Assembly (NCBI GenBank): GCA_041391665.1
Contig: JAWKNO010000001.1
Location: 310,001 to 374,000 of the forward strand
DNA: 64,000 nucleotides
Direction: 5' to 3'
Source: Bacteroidia bacterium
Lineage (GTDB): Bacteria; Bacteroidota; Bacteroidia; J057
The position numbers were made by a program, and so were the translations under genes. Below are positions 43,355 through 51,795 of the stretch, one piece after another (within the stretch, counting starts at the first letter, position 1; each line of letters opens with the position of its first letter). The notes below the pieces were generated by a model. It was not told where the DNA came from. It was given only the letters and a program-made list of their open reading frames with translations, and searched no databases.

Positions 43355-44269
43355 ATGAATAATTATTATTGGATATTAATCTGCATTATTATTGGGGCAA
43401 CAATTATAGGTTGCGAAAGAACCGTACCCATTACACCTCCGCCTTACGAGTCTGTATTAGTCGTTAATGGCTTCATTGAAGCGGATAAACCCTGGGATGT
43501 TTTCGTTAGTCAGAGTCAGAGTTACTACCAATCTCCGGACAATCTTTCGTTGCAAGGTATAAAAATGCAGATAATATCTACCTCCGATACCATTTATCCT
43601 ATGCCTTTGGGAAATTCAAGCCTTTTTACATCCGATACCATTCTTCCTCAAGTAGGAGAAATGTATTTGATAAACGCTTTCCTGACAGGCTTTCCGATCG
43701 TATCTGCCAAGCTAAAAATTCCCTGTCCCGGGAAAATAGAATACGCTGAAATCGCGGATTCGGTAACGGTAAATAGTAATGGGCAGTTTATGGATCAGCT
43801 CAGTGTATACATATTGGATCCCCAACCCGATATCGCTAATTATTTTTTTCTATACTTTTTCGCTTTAGATACTTTGTCTGGAATAAAAACGCCTATGGAA
43901 TGGCAAACAGACAATCCTATGGTTGAATTCAGCAGCAGGTTGGCATTTCCAGACAGAAACAACCAGTTGACAATTTATCAGGATTTGCGTTTTTTTTCAG
44001 ATAAACTGCTAAATGATAGCATTTTCAAGCTTGATTTTTTTCTACCTGGTTCCCGGTTAGATTTTATTAAAAATTATCACCAACAGTGGGTCATACGATT
44101 GGGTACAACTGACTCCGCTTTTTACAAATACTATCAAACCTTTGAACAACAGAAGAATACATTCTCTGATCCTTTTTCAGAACCAACACCCGTATATACG
44201 AATATAGAAGGTGGGCTGGGTATTTGGGCCGGATTTGCTACGGATAGTTTTACCAGCATTTTTGAGTAA
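43355..44269 (+). CDS. DUF4249 lipoprotein (receptor partner)
   Basis: A 304-residue lipoprotein (ILICIIIGATIIGCERTVPI, Cys20). The start of the mature part (YESVLVVNGFIEADKPWDVF, VSQSQSYY) is the DUF4249 signature, followed by strands and a C-terminal conserved segment ending GGLGIWAGFATDSF. DUF4249 genes regularly follow TonB receptors of this kind and may serve as surface ligand-binding partners. It starts 1 bp after the receptor stop. Confidence 0.9.
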   Translation: MNNYYWILICIIIGATIIGCERTVPITPPPYESVLVVNGFIEADKPWDVFVSQSQSYYQSPDNLSLQGIKMQIISTSDTIYPMPLGNSSLFTSDTILPQVGEMYLINAFLTGFPIVSAKLKIPCPGKIEYAEIADSVTVNSNGQFMDQLSVYILDPQPDIANYFFLYFFALDTLSGIKTPMEWQTDNPMVEFSSRLAFPDRNNQLTIYQDLRFFSDKLLNDSIFKLDFFLPGSRLDFIKNYHQQWVIRLGTTDSAFYKYYQTFEQQKNTFSDPFSEPTPVYTNIEGGLGIWAGFATDSFTSIFE

Positions 44270-44321
44270 TTCAAAAAATCCTGAATTCCGCAATCCGTAC
44301 AAAATTTATATCTTGCCCTCT

Positions 44322-46364
44322 ATGAAACACCTGCTCCCCTTTCTGCTGATATTTTCCCTTTTCCTTATGGCATGTGAGGAAGAAGGACCCGCTCCCGGCT
44401 CTTATGATATTTGTATTTATGGCGGAACTTCTGCCGGGGTAATAGCCGCGTATTCTGCCTCCAAACTGGGAAAAAAAGTGCTGCTGATCGAGCCGGGCAC
44501 AAGGCTCGGCGGACTAAGTTCGGGCGGATTGGGGCAAACAGACATCGGCAACAAATACGCCGTTACGGGCATTTCCCGCGAATTTTACCGCAAAGTGGGA
44601 CAACATTATGGCGAGTTTGAGCAATGGACATTTGAGCCACATGTGGCCGAAAAAATCTTCAAAGAATACATAGCAAAGAGTGGGGTAGAGGTATTATATC
44701 ACCACCGCATTATCGGTGCAGAAAAATTTTCGACAGAGATTCGCTCCATCACTTTGGAAAATACAGATTCTACCGCTGTGGCTTCTGCTCCCTATACAGT
44801 AAAGGCAAAAGTGTTTATTGACTGTAGTTATGAAGGAGACCTGCTGGCGAATGCCGCAGTGAGTTATACTGTGGGGCGGGAAGAAAATGCCAAATACAGC
44901 GAAAGTTACAACGGTGTGCAAGTGCGCGAATATCACCAGTTTCCCGATGGAATAGATCCCTACAAAGTGCCGGGAGATTCAGCCAGCGGACTTTTGTGGG
45001 GAATCAGTCCCGATACCCTGGCAAAAAAAGGCAGCGGCGATACGCTCGTTCAGGCATACAATTTCCGCATTTGCCTCACCAGCGATCCTGCCAACCGCAT
45101 CCCGATAGGAAAACCGCTGGGCTACGACCCTGAGAAATACGAACTGTTGCTCCGTGTCATGGAAACCCAGCCATGGAAAACCCTCAACGACGGATTTATA
45201 TGGTCGCTCATGCCCAACAACAAAACCGATATCAACAACCGGGGGCCATTTTCCACTGATATGATCGGCTGGAGCCATGAATATCCGGAGGCAGACTATG
45301 AGCGCAGGGAAGAAATTGTAAAAGAACACCTGGCCTATACCAAAGGGCTGCTTTATTTTCTGGGTAATGACCCGAGGGTGGCGGATACCATTCGCAGCCA
45401 GATGAAACAATGGGGATATCCCAAAGATGAGTACGAAGGATATGGCAATTTTACGCCGCAGTTATACATTCGCGAGGCGCGCCGTCTGATCGGAGAATAT
45501 GTCATGACCGAAGCCAATTGCACCGGAAAAAAGACGGCTACAGATGCGATCGGCATGGCGGCTTATACGATGGATTCGCACAACTGTCAGCGCATTGTGA
45601 TCTGGAAAGAAGGTAAAGCCATGGTGAAAAATGAAGGTGATGTAGAAATCGGCGGTTTTCCTCCCTATCCCATATCATACAAATCGCTGACACCGCGCCG
45701 CGAAGAATGCACCAATCTGCTGGTTCCGGTATGTCTTTCAGCTTCGCATATTGCTTACGGTTCTATCCGGATGGAACCGGTCTTCATGGTGCTGGCACAA
45801 TCGTCTGCAATTGCCGCGTCGATTGCCATTGACGAAGATTTATTTGTGCAGGAAGTACCGGTTTCGCGGGTGCAGGAAATCCTGAAGGACAATCCGCTAC
45901 TGGACGGCAGCACGCCCGAAATCCTGGTGGACAACAGCGACACCAGCCGCGTAAAATACGCCGGTGCGTGGGCTGTGCAGAAAGAACATTGGGACAGCAA
46001 ATCCAACGGAGCAGATCATCTGTTGTTGGATAAAACGGCAACTGACAGTTCGAGGGTGCGGTTTACGCCAGAGGTCAAAAAGCCGGGCATGTATGCCGTC
46101 TGGTATTATTGTCCGGGGCTGTATCGAGAAGAGGCAAATAGTCGAAAACCCTATGATAGCGTAGCAAACCAATTGCCGTTGACCATTCGTCATGCGGGTG
46201 GTGAGACAGCATTTACCCTGAACTACAACGAAAACACCCGTAAATGGGCGCGACTTGGGCAATACGATTTTGGTGCAGGAGACAGCGCCTGGGTAGAAGT
46301 GGTGGGCGATTCCCTGAGCGGGCAGGCAGGAGCCGACGCGGTGTTGTTTGTGCCGGTGAGGTAG
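44322..46364 (+). CDS. FAD-dependent oxidoreductase lipoprotein with golvesin/Xly-like C-terminal domain
   Basis: The ATG at 44322 gives a lipoprotein signal (PFLLIFSLFLMACEEEGPAP) and 680 residues. The FAD_oxidored domain (about 25-540) starts with the dinucleotide-binding motif YDICIYGGTSAGVIAAYSAS and RLGGLSSGGLGQTDIGNK. The last ~130 residues (VKYAGAWAVQKEHWDSKSNG onward) match the golvesin/xanthan-lyase carbohydrate-binding-like domain. Bacteroidota carry many such secreted oxidoreductases near polysaccharide genes; their reaction is not established. A start inside the preceding gene is rejected because it adds no homologous sequence and hides the lipobox. Confidence 0.87.
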   Translation: MKHLLPFLLIFSLFLMACEEEGPAPGSYDICIYGGTSAGVIAAYSASKLGKKVLLIEPGTRLGGLSSGGLGQTDIGNKYAVTGISREFYRKVGQHYGEFEQWTFEPHVAEKIFKEYIAKSGVEVLYHHRIIGAEKFSTEIRSITLENTDSTAVASAPYTVKAKVFIDCSYEGDLLANAAVSYTVGREENAKYSESYNGVQVREYHQFPDGIDPYKVPGDSASGLLWGISPDTLAKKGSGDTLVQAYNFRICLTSDPANRIPIGKPLGYDPEKYELLLRVMETQPWKTLNDGFIWSLMPNNKTDINNRGPFSTDMIGWSHEYPEADYERREEIVKEHLAYTKGLLYFLGNDPRVADTIRSQMKQWGYPKDEYEGYGNFTPQLYIREARRLIGEYVMTEANCTGKKTATDAIGMAAYTMDSHNCQRIVIWKEGKAMVKNEGDVEIGGFPPYPISYKSLTPRREECTNLLVPVCLSASHIAYGSIRMEPVFMVLAQSSAIAASIAIDEDLFVQEVPVSRVQEILKDNPLLDGSTPEILVDNSDTSRVKYAGAWAVQKEHWDSKSNGADHLLLDKTATDSSRVRFTPEVKKPGMYAVWYYCPGLYREEANSRKPYDSVANQLPLTIRHAGGETAFTLNYNENTRKWARLGQYDFGAGDSAWVEVVGDSLSGQAGADAVLFVPVR

Positions 46365-46367
46365 CTG

Positions 46368-46808
46368 TTATTTCTCCTCCAATTCAATATACTTTTTCAG
46401 GGCGATATTGATCACGTCCTTGATGCGAATGCCTTTGGCTATGGCTATAACGCGTGCGCGTTCGAGCACTTCGTGAGTGATCATGGTGCTGAAGGGGCTT
46501 TCAACTACGGGCATTTCCATCTGGTCGGCATTAGGTTTGCGGGTCCATTTGGGGGCGACAGGGATGACTTCGTCAAAAGCGTTACTATCGAGCGCTTCTT
46601 CGATAGTATCGAGAAAACTTTTCCTTTTACCGGAAGAGCTGCTTTTGGGTGAGGAGTTTTTCTTCTTTGGGGTGGAAATATTCTCCTCAAGACTTCCCAG
46701 AAACTGTTTTTTGCGGCGTGGCGAAGACTGACGTTTTTGTGGGATCAAATCCACAAGCACATCCTCTTCATAGGCATCACCTAACCGATCCAAAAAATTC
46801 TTCGCCAT
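46368..46808 (-). CDS. Small basic ParA partner with C-terminal ribbon-helix-helix domain
   Basis: The product has 146 residues. Residues about 1-100 are low-complexity, rich in Ser, Lys and Pro, with the motif FLDxLGDAYEED-like segments repeated as FLGSLEENI and FLDTIEEALD. The last ~40 residues (TMITHEVLERARVIAIAKGI, RIKDVINIALKKYIELEEK) have the pattern of a ribbon-helix-helix DNA-binding domain. It starts 17 bp after the ParA stop, so it is likely the ParB-like adaptor that links ParA to its cargo (DNA or a protein body). Confidence 0.75.
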   Translation of the reverse strand: MAKNFLDRLGDAYEEDVLVDLIPQKRQSSPRRKKQFLGSLEENISTPKKKNSSPKSSSSGKRKSFLDTIEEALDSNAFDEVIPVAPKWTRKPNADQMEMPVVESPFSTMITHEVLERARVIAIAKGIRIKDVINIALKKYIELEEK

Positions 46809-46825
46809 TATTTAGTTTCTATCAA

Positions 46826-47584
46826 TTATACGGCAACTTCAGTCTTTAGTCTGTTTTCCACTTCATAAGCCAGGTTGAGGTAGTCCTCGGCACCGTTGCA
46901 GTTTGCATCGTATTGGAAAATATGTTTCCCCATGCTCTGGCATTCGGCGAGGGCGACATTTCCGCGGATCATGGTATCAAATATGGCTTCGCCGTATTGG
47001 TTTTTTGCATGTTCGAGTACATCACGGTGGAGGACTTTTCGGTTGTCGTATTGAGTAGCCACGATACCGAGGAGGTCGAGTTGATTGTTCATTCGGGTTT
47101 TGACTGTGCGCAGGATTTTGATAAAATCGGTCATACCCTGAAGCGCGAGAAACTCGGGCTGGAGGGCGATGATGACAAAATCACTGGCAGTCAGCGCCGA
47201 GATGGTAAGCGCACCCAACGAAGGCGGGCAGTCAATAAGGATAAAATCGTAAGAGTCTTTTATCGATACCAGACTTTCCTGGAGGATAAATTCTTTTCCG
47301 ACTTCCATATTTTTCTCAAACCCGGCAAGGTGAACGGAGGACGGCACGATATCGATATCTTCGAGGCTTTGGATCATTTTTTTGATATCATCCTGGAAAG
47401 CCAGTACCTGATAGATGGTTTGATCCTGTTTTTTGAGCCCAAGCGAAAACGTCGCATTTGCCTGCGGGTCCATATCAATGACCAGCACCTTATTACCGGT
47501 TCGGGCCAAAGCGGCAGCAAGATTTACGGTGGTAGTGGTTTTCCCTACCCCTCCTTTATGATTTGCGATTGCAATTACACTCAT
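46826..47584 (-). CDS. ParA/Soj-family ATPase
   Basis: The product has 252 residues with the deviant Walker A motif NHKGGVGKTTTT, Walker A-prime VIDMDPQANATFSLGL, and Walker B DFILIDCPPSLGALTISALT. ParA ATPases bind DNA as ATP dimers and move cargo by gradient formation. The partner here is the small ribbon-helix-helix protein downstream, not a canonical ParB with HTH and CTPase domains, so this is probably not the main chromosomal ParAB; it could be a plasmid-derived or cargo-positioning system. Confidence 0.93.
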   Translation of the reverse strand: MSVIAIANHKGGVGKTTTTVNLAAALARTGNKVLVIDMDPQANATFSLGLKKQDQTIYQVLAFQDDIKKMIQSLEDIDIVPSSVHLAGFEKNMEVGKEFILQESLVSIKDSYDFILIDCPPSLGALTISALTASDFVIIALQPEFLALQGMTDFIKILRTVKTRMNNQLDLLGIVATQYDNRKVLHRDVLEHAKNQYGEAIFDTMIRGNVALAECQSMGKHIFQYDANCNGAEDYLNLAYEVENRLKTEVAV

Positions 47585-47617
47585 TCAGTTTACCCTATGA
47601 TCAGTCTCTGTGCTTAC

Positions 47618-47625
47618 CAAAATTA
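47618..47625 (-). promoter_or_regulatory. -7 promoter element of the parA operon
   Basis: On the minus strand TAATTTTG matches TAnnTTTG, 33 bp before the ParA start at 47584. A clear -33 TTTG is not seen at the expected spacing. Confidence 0.4.
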
Positions 47626-47703
47626 GCGAAAGCGGGAGAGAATAAAAAATGCTTACCTGCGATTGATTGTTTTTTTATTGGATAATAGACACGCCTCCCC
47701 GCT

Positions 47704-50700
47704 TCAATTCGACGTCAGCTCCCGTAGCCGCTGCTGATAGGAAGTACTTTCAGGGTCAATACTGATGGCTTGCCGTAGGTCTGCTTCTGCTTTTTCGGGA
47801 TTGCCCATTTTCATATGAATGTCGGCTCTGATTGCATAGACTTTCGCATCGTGCGGATTGAGCTCAAGCACTTTGTCGTAATCCGACAGGGCTTTGTCGT
47901 AGCGTTTTCTATCGTAGTACATTTCTGCGCGGTCTCTGTACGCACTTCCATAGCCGGGGTTAATGGCGATCGCTTTGGCAAAATCTGAAAGGGCATTGTC
48001 GGGCTGATTGAGCTCGCCATATAGTTTTCCTCTGAAATAGTACCCTGTCGCATCGAGGGGGTTGCGGCGAATCACTTCCTGAAAATCAGCAAGTGCTTCC
48101 GGATTTTTCCTCACGTACTGATATGCTTTCCCCCTGTAAATATAGCCGTTGACATCATCGGGGTTGAGTTTGATCAGCATGGTATAATCATCAATGGCTT
48201 TGTAGAACATCCGCTGGCGGTCAAACAGATAAGCCCTGCTGTTGTAATAGGCAATATTTCGTGGATCAAGCTGGATCGCATTGGAGTAGTCCGCAGTGGC
48301 TTTGGAGAATGCGCCAGTTTTTTCATAGAGGATTCCGCGTTTGTGGAAAGCCCCCGCGTCTTTGGGGTAGGCGATGACAATGGCAGAATAGATGGCAATC
48401 GCTTCTTTGATTTTTCCCTCTTTCTCGTACTGGTAAGCGCGGTTGCTCATGGAAGACAGACTTTCTGTTTTTTCCTCAGCCGCAACCGGGTTATTGATAA
48501 TCTGAATATTGCCTTTGGCAAGTTCCGGCTCATTGCGCGGTATTTCAAATTCTGGTTTCTCTATAGAAAGTACGGTTGGGACAGATTCAGGTGAATCGGT
48601 TGTTTCTCCTGCAGCGATAAGCTCACTATTAATTTCTGCCTGGTCAAAGTAAAACCCGCCATCCACTTCATCATCCAACAGGATTTTCCGGTTGTAATGC
48701 GCTTTGAGATGTTTGGGGTTGATACGGATTGCTTCTGCGTAGTCGGCCAGTGCCTGATCATTTTGATGGAGGCGCTGAAAAAGCCGTCCCCGGCTGTGAT
48801 AGGCATTCGCATCCTGCGAATTGGCGGCTATCGCCTGATTGTACTGGTTGAGTACATCGTCATACATACTCAGTCCGTGATAACATTTGGCCATCATATG
48901 ATTGATCAGCCCATACTCCGCCGTACCATTGCCGCTGATCTGCTGAAGATAGCCCAGCGATACCTGATAGTTTTCATTTTGCAGATATATGCTTCCAAGT
49001 ACCCAGTAAACCATATCATCCACACTTCCTGACAATATGCCTTCCTGCAATTCATATATATCGCTGAATGCTTGTTTGCCAAGATCACCGGGGTGAAAAG
49101 ACAAGTCATCCTGGCTATTGCTGAGCGCCACATAATGTATATGAATCCGGTTGGAATCTTCCTCAAATTTGGGATAATTGCCCCATATCACGAGGTCAGC
49201 ATTATAAACCTCACCCATACTGCGGGCTTCTTCCGAATTGCCCGGGCATGCCGCTTCGTCAATAAAGACAGCTTTTATATTTAACTCATTGCTTTCTTCC
49301 AGCGTATTGAGGCGATCTCTTACGGCTATTTCATCATAAGCATCTTCTGCCTTACAGCCGGGATACGGCTTAAAGGGCAGAATGAGGACATTGTAATTTT
49401 CGACAGACTGGAAGGCATTCAGGTAAGTAATCTCCTTATTTTTGCTGTTAAAGGAAATGAGGTTGAATATAAAAAAGATGCCTGTCAGTGCACCTATTGC
49501 GCCAGCACTGATTCCTGCGTAATTTCTCCAGTTGGGAAAGCGGATTTTAGCTGTAGGTCTGGTCGAACGGTTTTCGGTATTATAAGTCCGGTCATAGTCA
49601 TACGAATGGGAACGATTCTCCTCGGCATATTCATAAACGGGCTCGGCCTCAGGCATTTGTTCCTGTTTTTTTTCAGGTTCCGGCTGTGGAGTTTCCTGAT
49701 GGTATAATTGCAATTCTTTGCCGGTGGTTGAGACTTGGGTTTCTTCGGGTGAAATAACCTCTTCCCGGATAGGTGTTTCTTCTTCCTCAATCAGGGAGGA
49801 TTCAATAGCAGATTTTCCCCGCTTCCATATCTTTGCGAGTTCTGAGATCGCACCAGTTTCTGCAAATCGAACCTGCGCAAAATTATCCGAATCTGCCCCA
49901 AAACCTCCCGGACGTGCCTGGAAAAATAAAGGTGTCGGAATGATCAATGCATCCTCGGATTCGAGTTCGACAGAAGAGGACGCCTCTATTAGCGCTTCCG
50001 CATCCATCAGGTCAAAGAAACTTTTGTCTTCTACGGTTTCTTCGCTGGCAACCAGTTCTGCTTCCTCTGGTACAAATGGCGTTTCTTCCACCAATTCTAT
50101 TTCCTGCTCATCCTGCGGCTCGTACTCTTGCTCCTCCTGCTGTTTGTACGCTTGTTCGTATTTTGTGTCCGCGATTTCATCAATAACTTCAGGTTCTTCG
50201 GGAATATTTTCAATTACTTCTGCCGGATCAACGATTTGCCAGGACAGTGCGGAGCTATTGGCGGAAAGATAGTAGAGTCCCCAGGCGAAGGGTGCATGGG
50301 GATCTTCTTTCTCTTTGGTTTCCCAATATTCGTAAGGATCGCTGGCAATGACCTGAAGTGTGAATTTTTCTTCTTCGGCTTCAATTGCACATTCAAAAGC
50401 GGTCTGAAGGGGGTTTCCCTGAATGAGGCGGTGATAGAATTTTTGGATAAAAGAAACCGCTGACGGATTCTCTCCGATATAGTTAAGGCCGATAACCGCA
50501 GGGGCTCCGGCAAATAAAAGCTTTTCGACAAGGTCGCTGGTTGCCCCTCCGTCAATGATGATCAGTTTCAGATCTTTGAGGTGGTCGAGAAACAAATTAT
50601 CCAGGTCCAGCTCTTTTCTTTTCCCTGCGAGGGCATTAAAGTGAAGTGGGGTTTCACCTGAAGGTTCGGAAGCTATATGGATCACGGATAAATGTGGGTA

Positions 50701-50913
50701 CTGCAACTCCGCTGACAAAACCTCAAAGGCATAAGGCAGACCATCCTTTCCTTCTCTTTGCAGATCAAGAACAGGGTCGCATGACTGTGTTACAAAACGG
50801 TCAAAAGTTTCGGCGAGATTTTCATGGAGGGATTTTAATACTTTAATCCCTTTATTTTTCTTAGACTCGTGGGCAAAAGCAAGGTAAACGACAGGTCGGT
50901 TTACAAATGACAT
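47704..50913 (-). CDS. Membrane protein with degenerate CHAT domain, acidic linker and TPR array
   Basis: The product has 1069 residues. Residues about 1-215 follow the CHAT (caspase-like) fold: LSVIHIASEPSGETPLHFNA, then LKLIIIDGGATSDLVEKLLF, AGAPAVIGLNYIGENPSAVS, FIQKFYHRLIQGNPLQTAFE. The catalytic residues appear lost: the usual HxxxHG is HIASEP and the usual ACxS cysteine is GATS. Residues about 225-460 are a Glu-rich linker; one transmembrane segment follows (about 463-487: YAGISAGAIGALTGIFFIFN). An alpha/beta domain (about 495-630) and at least eight TPRs (about 640-1069) complete it. It is probably a scaffold or receptor rather than a protease. Unlinked to the caspase gene. Confidence 0.82.
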   Translation of the reverse strand: MSFVNRPVVYLAFAHESKKNKGIKVLKSLHENLAETFDRFVTQSCDPVLDLQREGKDGLPYAFEVLSAELQYPHLSVIHIASEPSGETPLHFNALAGKRKELDLDNLFLDHLKDLKLIIIDGGATSDLVEKLLFAGAPAVIGLNYIGENPSAVSFIQKFYHRLIQGNPLQTAFECAIEAEEEKFTLQVIASDPYEYWETKEKEDPHAPFAWGLYYLSANSSALSWQIVDPAEVIENIPEEPEVIDEIADTKYEQAYKQQEEQEYEPQDEQEIELVEETPFVPEEAELVASEETVEDKSFFDLMDAEALIEASSSVELESEDALIIPTPLFFQARPGGFGADSDNFAQVRFAETGAISELAKIWKRGKSAIESSLIEEEETPIREEVISPEETQVSTTGKELQLYHQETPQPEPEKKQEQMPEAEPVYEYAEENRSHSYDYDRTYNTENRSTRPTAKIRFPNWRNYAGISAGAIGALTGIFFIFNLISFNSKNKEITYLNAFQSVENYNVLILPFKPYPGCKAEDAYDEIAVRDRLNTLEESNELNIKAVFIDEAACPGNSEEARSMGEVYNADLVIWGNYPKFEEDSNRIHIHYVALSNSQDDLSFHPGDLGKQAFSDIYELQEGILSGSVDDMVYWVLGSIYLQNENYQVSLGYLQQISGNGTAEYGLINHMMAKCYHGLSMYDDVLNQYNQAIAANSQDANAYHSRGRLFQRLHQNDQALADYAEAIRINPKHLKAHYNRKILLDDEVDGGFYFDQAEINSELIAAGETTDSPESVPTVLSIEKPEFEIPRNEPELAKGNIQIINNPVAAEEKTESLSSMSNRAYQYEKEGKIKEAIAIYSAIVIAYPKDAGAFHKRGILYEKTGAFSKATADYSNAIQLDPRNIAYYNSRAYLFDRQRMFYKAIDDYTMLIKLNPDDVNGYIYRGKAYQYVRKNPEALADFQEVIRRNPLDATGYYFRGKLYGELNQPDNALSDFAKAIAINPGYGSAYRDRAEMYYDRKRYDKALSDYDKVLELNPHDAKVYAIRADIHMKMGNPEKAEADLRQAISIDPESTSYQQRLRELTSN

Positions 50914-51041
50914 GAACCTAATTCAGAGATGAGAGTAATGGTATCTGAAATGTAGGTAAATATCCGGCGAATGGGAGTAAAAGAAGCCTAAAATGCTAAT
51001 ACTTATGCAAGAGCGGATGGATATTCAGTTTGAACCAACCA

Positions 51042-51082
51042 TTCGCAGAATGCAAACTTATAGGTAATCGCAAAATGCAATA
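51042..51082 (-). promoter_or_regulatory. Promoter region of the CHAT-TPR gene with a direct repeat
   Basis: TCGCAGAATGCAA and TCGCAAAATGCAA occur as near-identical direct repeats starting 25 bp apart (51043 and 51068). On the minus strand TAAGTTTG (51060 to 51053) matches the -7 consensus TAnnTTTG, between the repeats, giving a leader of about 135 nt. The repeats could bind a regulator. Confidence 0.4.
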
Positions 51083-51096
51083 CCGTAAAAAGACAA

Positions 51097-51795
51097 TCAC
51101 GAGGGTTCAATAGTCAGGCGAAATCCTTTGCCATGTACATTCTCGATCTTGATTGAAGGATCGTCTTTAAAGCGTTTGCGAAGTTTGCTGATGAATACAT
51201 CCATGCTTCTGGCGTTAAAATAATTGTCATCTCCCCAAAGTGCATTGAGCGCTTCGTCGCGGGAAAGCAGGTCGTTTTGACGCAGCAGCAACATCCGGAG
51301 GAGGTCGGCTTCTTTGGGAGAAAGGCGCAGCTTTTCGTCGTTGTGGGATATCGTATGAAGCCGGTGGTTGAATGAAAACTGGCCAAAGGTGAATGTGTCA
51401 GTATCCTCTTCCCTGGATGCAGGGGTTGTGCCTTCGGTTCTTTTGAGTACAGCTTTTACCCGAAAAAGCAATTCCTCCGAATCAAAGGGTTTGGTGATGT
51501 AATCATCACCGCCAATCTCAAATCCTTTATGTACATCTTCCCGCATGGAGCGGGCCGTCAGGAAAATAATCGGGATATCCGAATTGATCTCTCTGATCTT
51601 GCGGGCAAGCGTAAATCCGTCCATTCGGGGCATCATGACATCAAGGATACAGAGGCGGAAAGAATGACTGTGAAAAGTTTGTAATCCGGTCTCTCCATCC
51701 GGGCAAAGTGTTACCTCATAACCGTTCATTTGAAGGTAGTCACGCAATACTGCGCCAAAATTTGCTTCGTCTTCAACTAATAAAATGGGGGTCAT
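51097..51795 (-). CDS. OmpR/PhoB-family response regulator
   Basis: The product has 232 residues. Receiver domain (1-120) with acidic pocket VEDE, phosphorylated Asp52 in ILDVMMPRMDGF, and the Lys in DDYITKPFDSEELLFR. The C-terminal winged helix (about 135-232: FTFGQFSFNHRLHTISHNDE, LRLSPKEADLLRMLL, NARSMDVFISKLRKRFKDD) binds direct repeats. The gene overlaps the kinase gene by 4 bp. The four TTAAC boxes at 53451-53487 are a likely target. Confidence 0.95.
   Translation of the reverse strand: MTPILLVEDEANFGAVLRDYLQMNGYEVTLCPDGETGLQTFHSHSFRLCILDVMMPRMDGFTLARKIREINSDIPIIFLTARSMREDVHKGFEIGGDDYITKPFDSEELLFRVKAVLKRTEGTTPASREEDTDTFTFGQFSFNHRLHTISHNDEKLRLSPKEADLLRMLLLRQNDLLSRDEALNALWGDDNYFNARSMDVFISKLRKRFKDDPSIKIENVHGKGFRLTIEPS

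Noticed and set aside
46913..47626. 237-residue plus-strand frame opposite parA
   Set aside because: Antisense to an unmistakable ParA; no motif of its own.
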